This document shows, piece by piece, positions 1 through 12,082 of a stretch of 64,000 nucleotides of DNA. The first letter of the stretch is position 1; each line of letters begins with the position of its first letter. A program made the position numbers and the translations under genes. A model generated the notes under the pieces. It saw only the letters and a list, made by a program, of their open reading frames with translations. It did no database searches and was not told the origin of the DNA. The stretch is from Myrmaecium sp. VS I D KN 1 (taxonomy: Eukaryota > Ascomycota > Dothideomycetes > Valsariales > Valsariaceae): positions 1,302,001-1,366,000 of the forward strand of contig JADQAV010000002.1 in NCBI GenBank assembly GCA_019775845.1. Direction: 5' to 3'.

Positions 1-148
1 GCTCCTCCACCTCGTCATCCTCTTCTTCTGCTCCAGAGTCGTCGTCGCTCTGAGAAAGGATGCCATCGAGGTTACCGTTGTTAAGTTCATCCTCTTCCGG
101 CGGCGAATCGGGAGTGACGGCTTTGCGTTTGCGGTTTTGAATTGCCAT
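1..148 (-). CDS. Probable ribosome biogenesis protein ERB1, 5' end only
   Basis: The frame is open from an ATG at 146-148 on the minus strand to the window edge, about 49 residues. It reads a basic start (NRKRKAVTPDSPPEEDE) followed by an acidic stretch (LDGILSQSEDD-like, then runs of Glu/Asp). This pattern resembles the N-terminus of fungal ERB1/BOP1, a WD40 protein of the PeBoW complex needed for 60S maturation in the nucleolus. The WD40 part lies outside the window, so the call rests on the short leader alone. Many nucleolar proteins have similar acidic starts. It is divergent from PRP5 across 418 bases. Confidence 0.42.
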   Translation of the reverse strand, partial: MAIQNRKRKAVTPDSPPEEDELNNGNLDGILSQSDDDSGAEEEDDEVEE

Positions 149-566
149 CGGAGAGAAACCAATCTGCTTCGAGTCTCACGGTATATTGAGTAGGGCAAAA
201 TCGGGGCGTCTTGAGCCTGGCAACTTGCGATGCGACGGAATTCAGGTCGAGAACTTTTTTATCGGCGGATTTCTTTTCTCCAGGGTCCGTGCGATTCGGG
301 GGTCCGTGCTTCCGCCTCAAGGTACTGTGGTACTGTATCCGTAGTATCTTCACATCCTCTACGGATAGTAGGTCATCTTCATCCAGTCCTGCGCTCCTCT
401 ACACGCACACGACCTCATTTGTGGGAACAGTCAAGCCTATCTGGTTGATTCAATAAGGGCCGCTTGCTTATGAAACTTCGTTGTTCCCCACTACTAACTT
501 CGGCTTCGTCTTCTCGGATCACTCAATTCCTCCAGTAACGCTCACCAGCTCGTACGGCCAGGCGGC
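149..566. promoter_or_regulatory. Divergent promoter region, ERB1-like gene / PRP5
   Basis: This is 418 bases between two divergent start codons. It presumably holds both 5' leaders and promoters. I see no TATA box or clear operator, and the small ORFs on both strands look fortuitous. Confidence 0.4.
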
Positions 567-3500
567 ATGGCCCGGCGTGATAATCGCTCACCGTCTCCAG
601 CAGGAAGCACTCATTCCTCGAGACGTACTCGAAGAGATGACGACCGGTATGGCAGAGATCGCCGTGATGATGGACGCTCCTACCGCCACCGCAGCAGGTC
701 ACGCAGTCTTGATGTAGGTTACCGACGATCTTCCTTCAGCTCTACTATCTAACGTTCGGGCAAAGCAGAGGTGGCAAGATCGCGACTCGCGTCGCCGTCG
801 TGACCGTTCCATAGGCAACAGTTACCGGCCTAATCGCCGCGAGCGCTCGAGAGAGCGCCGTCGTTCACGGGAGCGCTCGCCTCTGAGAGATCGCAGAAAC
901 CGTAGTAGGGATCGATACTATCGCGACAGACGAGATGAATCCCGTGATCGTGATCGACGTCGTCGCGACGGCTCCACTGACTCTCGACGAAGAGCTAGGC
1001 GCGATGACAGCAAAGAACGAACGCGGGACGCGGCAGCTGCCGTCAAGGCCGAGGTGAGTGCTCCCATGCCTCCAACAGAATATTTAGCATAACAATGTAG
1101 GCCACGATAACGCCGACCATTGCGGACGAAGAGAGGAAGCGCGAGGAGCGACGCGCAAGGACTGAAGCCTATAAGGCTCAGAAGCAGAAGGAACTTGAGG
1201 CTTTGAGTGGAGCGCGTTTGTTGGAAAAGCTGGAGCACAAAATCCATACTACCAACCCGTCTCCTGCCACAGGCTCACCTATCAAGGCAAGCGAAATTGC
1301 TTCTCCGGCACCTAAGCCAGCTTCTCCCGTCCCGGCGTCCCCTGCCACATACACTGGCAAATTTGATCCGAAGGCTGTCATGAAAAAGGCTACTGCAGGC
1401 TCTTCAGGGGCGTCGAATGCTCTTGGTGGTGATTTCATCCCTACCAATGTCAAGGCGCCGTCGGATGACCCGAAGCTTGGCTCTGGAGTTTCCGCGCCTA
1501 CCACTGCGCCTACCACTGCGCCAACTCGCCCTTTCAAAGCAGGTGGTAACGTCAGCGGCTTCGGGCTTGGCGCGAGAGCCTCGCAGGATACTGAAAAGCC
1601 CGGGAATAAGCGAATGTTAGATTTCGGGGACGAGGAGACGTCCAAGAAGAAGCTAGAGAAGTTGCCCAGTTTACCTGATGCTGCACCTGGTTTTGCCTCA
1701 CCGCCGCATGAAGAGGGTCAGGAGGAAGATGTTGACATGGCAGAGGGTGGTACAGAGGAGGAGGTTGCTGCTGCTGCGCGCGCAGCAGCAGAGATGCGCG
1801 GGCAACGTGCCGAAACAAATACTACCGCTCCCCCATCAGCCGGTGCGTTCGTAGGTACTTCCGCTCAATTTCTGGAAGCAGACGAGGACATTGACCCCCT
1901 GGACGCTTTCATGTCTGGATTAAATGAAAGTTCTCGGCTTGAGACAACCAAGGGCAAGACGCAGGGGTCACAGGTCGTGTTCGATGACGACGACGAACCA
2001 ACGATGGAAGCAGTGGGCCTTGGGGGCGACGATGCTCAGATCAAGAAGAAGACAAAACCGGAGATTCCAATCATTGATCATTCGAAGATGAATTACGAAC
2101 CCTTCAGAAAAGCTTTCTACGTCCCTCCGGAAGAGCTACGGAATCTTTCCGAAGACGAGCTTTTTGAGCTGCGAATGTCGATGGATGGTATTAAAGTCAA
2201 AGGCAAATCAGTGCCTGCCCCAATCACGCAATGGGCTCAATGTGGGCTCGGCGTCCAAACAATGCAAGTGCTACGCAGCTTAGGTTTTGAACGGCCCACG
2301 GCAATCCAGGCTCAAGCAATCCCAGCGATCATGTCGGGTCGCGATGTCATTGGTGTCGCGAAGACTGGTTCCGGAAAGACCTTGGCATTCTTGCTTCCTA
2401 TGTTCCGCCATATCAAAGACCAACGCCCACTTGCAGCTATGGAGGGCCCAATAGGAGTGATACTCAGTCCCACGAGAGAGCTTGCCACCCAGATCTACCG
2501 TGAGTGCAAACCGTACTTGAAGGCCTTGGATTTGCGCGCGGTATGTGCATATGGAGGCACTCCCATCAAAGACCAAATTGGTGAGCTCAAGCGAGGCGCC
2601 GAGATCCTCGTCTGTACACCCGGTCGAATGCACGATCTACTTAAATCAAATCGTGGCAGAGTGCTCAGTATGGCCAGAGTCACTTATGTGGTTTTGGATG
2701 AAGCAGATCGCATGTTTGATATGGGCTTTGAGCCGCAAGTGACGAGGGTTCTCCAGAACATTCGACCAGGACGACAAGTCGTTCTTTTCTCTGCAACCTT
2801 TCCAAGGAGCATGGAGACTCTTGCCAGGAAGGCTTTGGTGAATCCGGTCGAGATTATCGTAGGCGGTCGTAGTCGGGTTGCTCCCGAGATTACCCAGAAA
2901 ATCGAGATCGTGGATGAGGATAAGAAGTTCATAAAGCTGCTCGAAATCCTCGGAGAATTTGACGAGGCTCATCCCGATGCGTTGGCACTCATCTTCGTTG
3001 ATCGGCAAGACTCCGCTGACGATCTGCTGTCGAAACTGATGAAGAAAGGGTAAGTTCACTATCGGGTAGGCTATGTAACAAGACTAACCAGGCGTCAGAT
3101 ACCCATGCAATTCCATTCATGGTGCAAAAGACCAGGTCGATCGGGATTCCGCGATTCAAGATTTCAAGAAGGGTGAGTGCCGTCGAATCCGTCAGAACCT
3201 ACGTCTAACTTCTTGGAAGGTGATCTCAGGATCCTTATCGCGACTTCGGTCGCTGCACGAGGGCTGGACGTGAAACAGCTGAAGCTGGTGGTCAACTATG
3301 ATGTCCCTAACCATCTGGAAGACTACGTGCACCGAGCTGGTCGTACCGGACGGGCTGGACAGACGGGCACTGCCGTAACCTTCATCACACCTGGTGAGGG
3401 ACGTTTCGCCGGCGATATCGTGAAAGCCTTGAAGCAGAGCGAACAAGAGCCACCCGAGGCCCTGGTCAAGTTGGCCGAAGAGTTTCAAGCTCAGGTGGAT

Positions 3501-4220
3501 GAAGGGAAAGCCAAGAAGTTCCGTCGCGGTTTCGGTGGGCGCGGACAGGATCACATGCAGGAAGAAACCGATAAGAGGCTTGCCCGCGAGCGTAGGCAAT
3601 TCAAGTCCGAATTCAAGACCGGGGACGACGACGAGGACGAGAAGGAGGAAGAGGAGATAGACTTGACCCCGAAGGTCGTCGCTCAAGGCGTACCCGTAGT
3701 GTCTTCGTCGACCGCGCCGAAGACGCCAGCCTTGCCCGGGTTTGGTGACATCGTTGTGCGCAAGACCGAGACCGTCGACAGCAGCAGCAGCACCGCCCAG
3801 GGCCCTATGGACAAGGTCCGTCTGGCTGCATCTGTCATTACCGGCCGCTTAGGCAAGCGAAACCTCATCCACTCGGGCCAGTCCATCGACAACAAGGGTC
3901 CCGACGCGGGCGCGTTCCACTCGACCCTCGAGATCAACGACTTCCCGCAACGCGCTCGCTGGGCCGTCACGAATCGGACCAACGTCTCCAAGATCCTGGA
4001 GTCGACCGGCTGCAGCATCACGAACAAGGGCACCTACTACCCCCCCGGCACCCAACCCGGACCCAATGACGAACCCAAGCTGTACATCCTGGTCGAGGGC
4101 GACACGGAGCTGGTGGTGACGGAAGCCATGACGGAGCTGGTGCGTCTGCTGCACGCTGGAATGGCCCAAGCGGCCGAGAGCGAGAGCCGAGGGCCCACGG
4201 GCAAGTACAGCGTCGTCTAA
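567..4220 (+). CDS. prp5: Pre-mRNA-processing ATP-dependent RNA helicase PRP5
   Basis: DEAD-box ATPase that remodels U2 snRNP during branch-site recognition and prespliceosome formation in the nucleus. Five exons are predicted: 567-713, 769-1053, 1101-3049, 3099-3172 and 3220-4220, giving 1,151 residues. All junctions have GT-AG ends and keep the frame. An Arg/Ser-rich N-terminus (first ~130 residues) precedes a helicase core with Walker A AKTGSGKT near residue 564, [19 protein letters not shown] near 675, SAT in [15 protein letters not shown] and [14 protein letters not shown] long basic/acidic tail ends in the C-terminal region typical of Prp5/DDX46. The length matches filamentous-fungal Prp5. 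The DEAD box and the long RS-like leader distinguish it from Dbp2-type helicases. Confidence 0.95.
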
Positions 4221-4930
4221 GTCGGATCCGCTCTTGTTTTTATATTTCTCTCTCTTTTACCCTGCGAGCGTTTCGTATTGGTTCCCCTCCCCGCAGCGAG
4301 GGTCAAGATTCGTTTTTGTTTGATAAATTAGGCAGAGGGAAATCACGGGAATTCCAGGGAAGCTGGGTATATACTGATGAAAGGCTGGGCAGAGTCCATG
4401 GGTCGTGCAAGATATATATCTTTCATCAAATATCATGCTTTGCGAAGTGTTCCGTCCGATTCGGGAAGGAAATTGATACAGTACATCGCATTCTGAAGCC
4501 CTGGTCTGCTTGGTGTGAATAGTGTTCTAGCTTCTTCAATCAACGATAAAACAAATCGAAACGGTGCGTGTGTGTGTCTTGTGTGTACACGCCAGAGGGA
4601 ATGTGACGTGACCAACACAGCGATGTATCGACACGCCCGTCTGATGTGTTTCGAGGGGCAAGATTTGCAGTAGGTGCCCCTCCTTCTGCATGGTAGTGGT
4701 GGTTTTTGCTTTCACGTCGACCCGTCCGATTCTTCCCTTTTCACATTCACCGATCGATTGGAAAAGGACCTCATCATCAGCACCGTGATCTGCACCCGCT
4801 CCGGAACATCTAATCATACGGCGGATGCCTCCTCCATCCACACACACTCCCCGACGTGCGATGGCAACGACAACGGCAGTATCCTCCCTCTCAACAAGAG
4901 CTCCTTGATCTCCGTCCCCTCTCCCACCGC
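4221..4930. other. Gene-free 710 bases between convergent genes
   Basis: Holds the 3' untranslated regions of PRP5 and of the small lipidated-protein gene. Only short, unlikely ORFs are present and I see no RNA gene. Confidence 0.5.
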
Positions 4931-5890
4931 TCAATCCCACCGTCTCGCCTCGGCGTTCCGGTCCGCATCCCGGGCCAGTCGGTTCTCGCGGCTGATCTGC
5001 TCCAGCGTGGCGGGCTGCGTCTGCCGCTTCTGGGCCTCGAGCTGGCGGGCAAGCTTCCCCTTGCCGTGTGCGTTACCACTGCTGACATGGTTCTTGTGTG
5101 CGCGTTCCTGCGGGAGGTGAGAACGGGGATGGGGAAGGAAGAGTGCTCATGTGAACGACGACGAGTCACGGAGATGAAGACGAGACGGATTGAAAGGTAG
5201 GCGATGTGTGTGGATGGGATGGGGATGGAAGAGGATCATAAAAGAAGGCGAGAGGATTGTGAGCGTGTGTATGCGAGGGGAAAAAAAGAAAGGTGGGGAA
5301 GCAAGGAAGGCGGACATGAGGGGTGCATCGGTGTCCATGTGAAGAAAAGGCAAGGCCAAGGGTGGGAAGGTAGGAGGACGGTGGAGCAAGTAACAGGGAA
5401 GGAACGGGGTGCCTCTCGTCTCCTCGGGGAAGTCGCTCCCGTCACATCCACGCGCGGGTCGTCATGGGCCGGGGACCGCCAGGATGGCGAAGATGCGGAC
5501 GCGAACGGTGGACGGAGCCTTTCCCCGGGCCATCGTCACCCTCTTCCGGCTCCACCACCTCCTCCTTCGGAACAAGAAAAGCATCAACAACGCGGGATAT
5601 GGTTTTCTAGGTGTTCTTGTGCAAGTCGTACGTACCTCTGCCGCTCTCGCTGCCGCCGCACGCGGATCAGCCTTTGCGCTGTCTGCTCCGCCAGCACCGC
5701 CGCCGTCGCCGCCACCGAGCGCCCGGCCCGGCCCTTTGACTGCGGTACTGCCGGTCGGTTGTTGCGGTTGCACTCCCGGCGGGATGGAGGACCGGTTGGG
5801 GGGAGGGGCGACGCTGCTACCAAGCGGTCGTCCCGGCCCGGCGTTGGCGAAGTTGTCGTCCTTGGATCCTTTGGAGCACAGGGACCCCAT
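4931..5890 (-). CDS. Small protein with N-myristoylation/palmitoylation start (MGSLCSK)
   Basis: Predicted exons are 5636-5890 and 4931-5107, giving 143 residues; the donor is GTACGT and the acceptor CGCAG. The protein starts MGSLCSKGSKDD. Gly2 with Ser at position 6 fits the N-myristoyltransferase consensus, and Cys5 is a likely palmitoylation site, so tethering to a cytosolic membrane face is inferred. The middle is Pro/Gly/Ala-rich and disordered, with two similar GPGR(P/A)LG boxes. The C-terminus is basic and helical (GKGKLARQLEAQKRQTQ, then RENRLARDADRNAEARRWD). I recall this layout, MGNLCSK start plus KGKL..QLEAQKRQT end, from uncharacterised Eurotiales proteins of about 120-140 residues; no function is known to me. 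The 528-base intron is long for this window and could hide a further exon. Confidence 0.72.
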
Positions 5891-7521
5891 TTCCTTCCGT
5901 TTCCTCTTCGGGTTGACGTGCGTATGAAGATAACCTGGGACGACTGTCGGATGTTCCGGCGCTAGCGGGTTTCCCTCCGGGACGATTGGGGTCGGGTGCG
6001 GAGGAGGGGATCAGGTCGGTCGGGTACCTTAGATACAGTACCTTCTCTGCCTACCTACTAGGTACTGTAGGTACGACCTTGGCGACGGAGCGGGACGGAC
6101 GGGGTAGAAGACAGACAGTTAATAAGTACCTACTCCCGTGCCCTCGGTTGCTCGCGAAGGACTACGCCGTACCCTCGGGTCAGATCCTCGCTTCTGGGAA
6201 GCCGTCTGCAGTTCCTCCCCGCACAGCAAGTCACCAGCGGATTCCAGCAGTAGGTTGGCAGCACGCACCGGTGGCGGCTACTTTTGGCGTGCCGGATGAT
6301 GTTTGGTGATGCCTTGTCAGTCAACTGAATTACTGAAGCCTTGCACCGTAAGAGAGTGGGAAGCGAGCCGAGGCGCGTGTTGGATGTGGTGAGTGACGGA
6401 AAGATGGCCTCGAGGGGTTGTAATATTACTGTCTCCCCTCTCCCCGGTTTCATTACGGTAAGTCAGACCAAGCCAAGAAAGCTTGAAGGATTGAAGCCTC
6501 CGCTTGACCACGTGACCGTGCGAGGGGACCAATGAGACGGACGCGGATTGGAGTTATCTCGCGTGCCCAAGTGCCAAGTCCCGCTAGAGCCCCTCCGAGA
6601 GGTGGAAACATCATCCCTTTGGTGATCCACTGCATGGAGGCCGCGGTCATCATCGCTGACCTAATACGCGAAAGCGAGGTGCCCCTCACTTGCACGACCG
6701 GGAGACCGAACTGGCGCCCGGCTGGGCTCTTCCCGGCGGGGCGGAGGGAAGTGCAGTGAGAACCTCCACTGAAGGGGAAGAAGTCCGATGTTCCCGTTCT
6801 CAGGTTCCTTACTTCCATGAGGTCACGGCTGCTCTCCTTCCTCCTGGTTGACGGCGAACCTCATATGATTCTTCTGTAGGTACAGGAAAGAAGGGAGGGG
6901 CGGAGGGGCGGGGAGAAAGACAGAGAGACCAGGAGAAAAAGAACCGGTCAAGATGTCGAATCAAATGGTTTTCTTTTCGTCGTCGGCGCTGATTATTGTT
7001 GGTTCGCTTTCATGGTGGTCCTTCGGCTGTTTGGTGGGGGCCTGTGGTCGTTCTTGGAATTACCGTACGGCACTTCGGGCGAACTACTCCTACCTGGTAC
7101 TAAGTACCGGTGCCTCAGACCCTTGCGGTGCGCATTTTGCCTTTGCAGCGACAACCAGCACGACAACGGGAGGCTCCAGGGCGGGCAGTTCATCAAACCA
7201 CCTGCACCGCACCACCCACCACCCTCGGTCCCCTCATCGCCTTCAACGACTTGTCGTGAGCAGGCCGCGCCTGCATCCGCGCAGCTTCATCACCGTGCCT
7301 CTCCCGTGCCGCCCTCGCCGTCTCCCTCCCGCGCCGCTGCCGGCCGTCATGGTCACGGTGGTTTGGCGAGATTTGCTCGACGGTCAGGTTAGGACATTGT
7401 TGGCGGCCGCACTATTTTTCTCCACCTAGGCCCGATCCACCACAGAAACTCCTCCGCCTTCTTCTCATTCTTTTCTGCTCGTCCGCCGGGCCAAACCCAT
7501 CTCCATCTCCTCCCCAGCACC
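5891..7521. other. Gene-free 1.6 kb upstream of the C2H2 regulator
   Basis: No convincing ORF. It contains a dense cluster of GTAC-type motifs (6022-6075) and a near-palindrome at 7095-7107. It probably holds promoter and leader sequence of the divergent small-protein and C2H2 genes. Confidence 0.4.
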
Positions 7522-9811
7522 ATGTTCGATACTCGCGGCCATGTCGTCGCCGGCTCCAAGCGCTCTGCTTCCGGCCTCATCCTCCAAAACCCGAACGCAA
7601 CCTCGCAGCAGCCCCAGCACCAGAACCAGAACCAGCACCAGCACCACTATCAGCCCCTCCTTCAGTACGCCGACGGAGAGCCGACGCATCGGTCGATACT
7701 GGCCGGCTGCACCAACACCCAGAGCGATCACGAATGCATCGACCCGAGGAAGCTGCTCTGCGGCACCTGTAACGAACCCGTCCTCACCCACACCGATCAT
7801 GGCCACCATCCCTCCGATCAACATCACTTCTCCTTTCCGTCTGACCTGTCAGCCAGCGGCGAAATCTGCGACGGCTTTCTCCTCCACGACCCCTGCTCCG
7901 CACTCCCGTGTACCGTTCCGTGTGATGGGGATACCGACTGCGACGCCGACGATGCCTGCGATGATCCCAATTGCGACGGCGCTCCATGCTTCGAGCCGGA
8001 CTGTGCGGACGCCGAGTGCACCAAAACTTCCTGTCCGGACAATCAGTGTGCCACTCAGCCCTGCCATTTCGACGTGTGCCGAGATGGAGGCTTTTCCCAG
8101 GGTGCGGACTTTTGCAGCCTGAACCATGCCGCTGCCTGGATGGATCCCAGCCAATGTTACAACTTGCTCTCTCACGACTTCAACAGTCTCAATCACCACG
8201 GGTATCTCCACCCTCCTAGCACGGACTGCTGCTCCAGCACACATGGTGTCTCGCAACCCGGTACTCCATGTCAAGAAGCTGCTCGGTTTCGCTCAGGCTT
8301 CTGCAACGCCGCTGCCCATAGCCATCTTCACCGCGGTCATCAAAATCAGTATGTTTCCATAAGTCACCAGGGCAATCAACCAATCCTTGGCCGTCCTGTG
8401 AATAGCTGCAATCTTGACTCGCACTCCCGTTGTCATGGGTTTCTGCCGACAAATTTCAATGTCTGCATGCCTCACCGGCCTTCGCTCCTAAGGGATTCCA
8501 GCTGTGCATCGACTGCAACCGACCCGCTCGCCCTGGATGCTGCTTCTGTTCTTGCCTCGGCTCTACAATCTCCAGTGGATTCCAGCATGCATTTCCAGAG
8601 CTCGATGTGGTCTAATCAATATCCAGCGTACAACGAAGCCGAGAAAGACGGTTTGTTGACCTTGCTGCGATGTGGATCTGGTCTATCAAACGCGGCCACT
8701 GGCACGGATATGGTCCAGTCTCGACAGTCAACAAGTGCTACCCCGGCTCTCACTGCTAGCCATGAATCAACTTCGCCCGCATCTACCAGTCCGCTTTTCT
8801 CGCCTCGGAGTACCGAATCGACATCTTCCAATAACACAGTCCAAGCTCTCGATGGCGAAGCCACCGCAGAATCGAAACCCGAAGCAAAGGAACTCTTCCA
8901 GTGCTATTGGAACATGGCTGATCATTACGAGAAGGAGATAAGTGCTTGCGGCGTCGTTTGCAAGACGGCCGAGGAGCTCCACACGCATATCAAGATCCAA
9001 CACACCGAGAAGCTGAAGGCACAGAAGAAATTCATATGTCGCTGGGTTGGTTGCAAGAACGGCAAGGACTTTGACCAGTGTTCCAAGTTGAACAGACACA
9101 TGCAGACACATGCTAATCGTAAGTTACATTGCGCGATTGCTCCACAGGAGGATGCTGAACCAGATGCTTCAGACAAACCGCATGTGTGCCCCTATCCCGG
9201 TTGCGGAAAGAGATTCGTTACAGCACAGACACGGGACAATCATTACCGAACTCATGATAATCTCAAGCCCTTCAAATGCAAATATTGCACCTTCATTGCG
9301 ACGACAAAGACACAAGTGACAACGCACGAGAATGCGATGCATATCCAGAACAAGAAGTTCAAATGCCATTATTGCAGCTTCAGCTGTACAGATGTATGTC
9401 TGCCTCTTATAGAGTCTGCTTGTCAATGGAAACGTTCCATTCGCTAACTAGAAGTCAATGCAGTCCTCCAATCTCTCTAAACATGAGAAGATCCACCGCG
9501 AGAAGACGTTCACCTGTCTGCACCCCGGCTGCTCTTTCAAGCCGGACTGCAGATGGGAGAATGTCAAACGGCATTTTCAGAGTTCGGGTCACTGTTCAGA
9601 GCTCCTCACCGACCCGGTAGCGCAGAAGCGGTACAAGGACAGCTGCATCGAGCTTGCTAATCGAGCCAAGGAGGCCAAAAGAGTGAAGGCGAGCCACTAC
9701 AGTGCTTCCGTTACGCCCAGTCCTGCCGTGGCAGAGGATGTTTCCGCCTCTGCGATATCTCCGACACCCGTGCCTGTGGCGCCGAAACCAATGCCCACGC
9801 CGCAACAATGA
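7522..9811 (+). CDS. C2H2 (CWCH2-type) zinc-finger transcription factor with Cys/Asp-rich N-terminal region
   Basis: Exons 7522-9393 and 9464-9811 give 739 residues; the intron falls inside a finger (…FSCTD / SSNLSKHEKIH). Residues ~133-190 form an acidic, cysteine-dense block (CDGDTDCDADDACDD and onward) with no standard finger spacing. The C-terminal half carries tandem fingers: two tryptophan-containing units (FQCYW near 459, FICRWVGC near 504), a classical HVCPYPGCGKRF finger near 554, then FKCKYC near 584, FKCHYC near 613 and FTCLHPGC near 640. The paired C-x-W fingers are the CWCH2 arrangement known from Zap1, Rim101 and Gli/Zic. A Zap1/ZafA-like zinc regulator is possible, given the Cys-rich block, but TGEKP linkers are missing and I cannot confirm it. 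Presumably nuclear. Confidence 0.85.
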
Positions 9812-11397
9812 CACGCAAAAAGCTATCCGAACGCGTCAGAAGCGAGTTTGCGCGCCGCGTTCAGAGACAATCATTTAGCCTCTGGTTTCCTTCCCGTTGC
9901 TTGTTAGTCAGTTCGTTCTCCCACTGCATTTTCGACTCGCGCTTTGATCCGAAAACAAAGTTCTCCTTCCTCTTTGGCTCTTCTTCCGCTTCTCGGGAGG
10001 GCTTGCAGAGCTTCCCTTTCTCCACTTCAGTTTCGCATCTAAGATTTCTTTCTCTCGTCAACGGCCGGCTTGTAAGATGGAAAGTTTGCGATGACGCGAG
10101 TCATGCTTTCGGGAGGGGCGAATGAAGCGTCGCTGGAGAATCGACTGCTCTCGCTATGTATACTATTCTTGGCCGTGCCCATGGCATGGCTGCCATTTCG
10201 GGGTGCGTCGGGTGCGTGTAAGTCTAGGTCGGGTGGTTGGCGGCTGGGGCTTTTGGCTGCTTTGCGGGACGTCATTCCGGAGATACCCCCTCGTGCATTT
10301 TTTTGCGTGGAACGGATGGGATGAGATGGCATTGCATTGCATGGCTGCTTCGCGGTGAGAGGAAGGAGATGAAAAGCATAGGAGCGTGCGTGCATCTCTG
10401 CATGCCCGCATGCACATAGACGTGGTGGAAGTGAGGAGCGTTGAAAAGCGTACAGTGAATGATGTATTTTATACATTGAGGTCCTTCCACTTTCTTGTTC
10501 TTGTTCTTCCCCCTTCTTTTTCTAATCGTCCTTCCCCCGATGGATGTGGATAGATCCGAGATGGTTTGGTGTGGTGAGGACGATGATGTCCGGTTCCGAC
10601 AAGGGAAGGAAGTGCCCACGCACGGACAGAGTTCGTTCACCTCTGTGGATGCTATTGGAGTGTGTTCTAGCTGTCGAAATGAGGGTTGACGGGATTGAAT
10701 GATCACGCGATGGTGCCTGATGGAAGTGCGTGCCCTGCTGATAATCTGCAGGGCTCGTGGTCCTAGCTGGAGGGGCTGAGAGCTGAGGATGAAATAATCT
10801 ATGGGTGTACATCTTTGGATGGCAGGGATATACGGACACATACATAGAGCACGATCAAGGAGACCGAACGACAGATGAACAATGCGGGTTTACGACCACA
10901 TGGGCAGATGAATGGCCGCTGTTCACGAATACCAATGTCACAATGTAGATATATACCGTCGCTCAAGCTGGGCAACTCGGCTGAACCCGACTCAAAAGAA
11001 CATAACGTCAGAGAAGATTTGATGGGCGTCCGTTGAATGTGTTTTCCGACTCGAGACTCCTAGGATATCGTTCAAGTTTTCCACGCCAGAAATGCCAGAT
11101 CCACAGTGTATTGTTTCGCTTGAATGCCACGCCAGATAGTAGTAACCTCATGCACATCATCACAAGGGGCTGCAGGCCCTCCCACCAAAACGAGAAAAAA
11201 ATAACAGGGTTGAGGTTTCTTCTTGAGTTCTTGGTGGCGACGTCCCTTTGAGATTCGTTCAAATGCCGATCGTGATGATTTTTGGGGTGGTAAGGTACAT
11301 CTCTAGCAAAACCCGCTTGGATGGCCCCCGGGATGGCCCCGCAACGCAATGCCGATTTTTAACACAGAAGAAAAGGAAGACCCGATCCAGCACCCAT
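9812..11397. other. Gene-free 1.6 kb between convergent genes
   Basis: Contains the 3' ends of the C2H2 and RPL35 genes. ORFs here are short, low-complexity and on both strands; none looks coding. Confidence 0.4.
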
Positions 11398-12082
11398 TTA
11401 AGCCTAGAAAATCACATCAGTCAGCACGGTTTCCTCTGCAGACGCAGTCATGCGTTGCTCGCCCACACGACGGGTAGGGTGATTTGTCTGTTGACGTTCC
11501 CGGCGTACCTTGATAGCGTAGTTCCTCTGGGGGAAGTGGATCTGCTTCTTCTTCTGCTTCTCGGTGACGAGGCTCGCCTCGTGCTTGGTTAACCGCCTCC
11601 GGATGGCGCGGGTCTGCTTGGGCCTGAGGTCAAGCGGAGCGTACTTCTTGCCCTTGTAGAACAGGCGGAGCTGGGCGCGCTGGTTGGCGTTGATGACGGT
11701 GAGGATGCGGGCGATCGACTTGCGGACGTCGTGGCTACAGAAGGGAAATCGTGTTAGCGTCCATAATCCCTCTGAGACCCCGGATGGTCGCGCGCGTGTA
11801 TCTCCGGGATACTTTGATGTTCACCACGGGTGTTCGGGAACGAGAGGGAAACCCGTACATCTTGGAAAGCTTGGAGGAAGCACCGCCGGTGACCTTCTGG
11901 GTGCGAAGCTGGACGAGCTCCTGCTTCAGCTCATCGAGCTGCCTCTTGAGGTCCTCCTTGTTCTTGCCCCAGAGCTGAGCGGCCTTGACTTTTCCGGACG
12001 ACTGTGCGGGTTCTGGTCAGTCCCAGCGTTCCAATTCTCCCGGATTGCCATCCGACAGCACGGAGCGTGTGCATCTCACCAT
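11398..12082 (-). CDS. rpl35: 60S ribosomal protein L35 (uL29)
   Basis: Exons in transcript order: 12080-12082 (the ATG alone), 11860/11859-12001, 11509-11734 and 11398-11403 (GCT TAA, the last Ala and stop). The sum is 126 codons, 125 residues. The protein reads [18 protein letters not shown], then [34 protein letters not shown] and ends [10 protein letters not shown], matching uL29 end to end. It sits by the peptide exit tunnel of the large subunit. Introns of 78, 124 and 105 bases have GT-AG ends. Placing the first intron after ATG and the last before the final Ala codon is required to recover the conserved termini. It is divergent from GOS1. Confidence 0.95.

Noticed and set aside
5204-5965. 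253-codon plus ORF opposite the small lipidated-protein gene
   Set aside because: It is a shadow of the GC-rich first exon and the long intron on the other strand; no domain.
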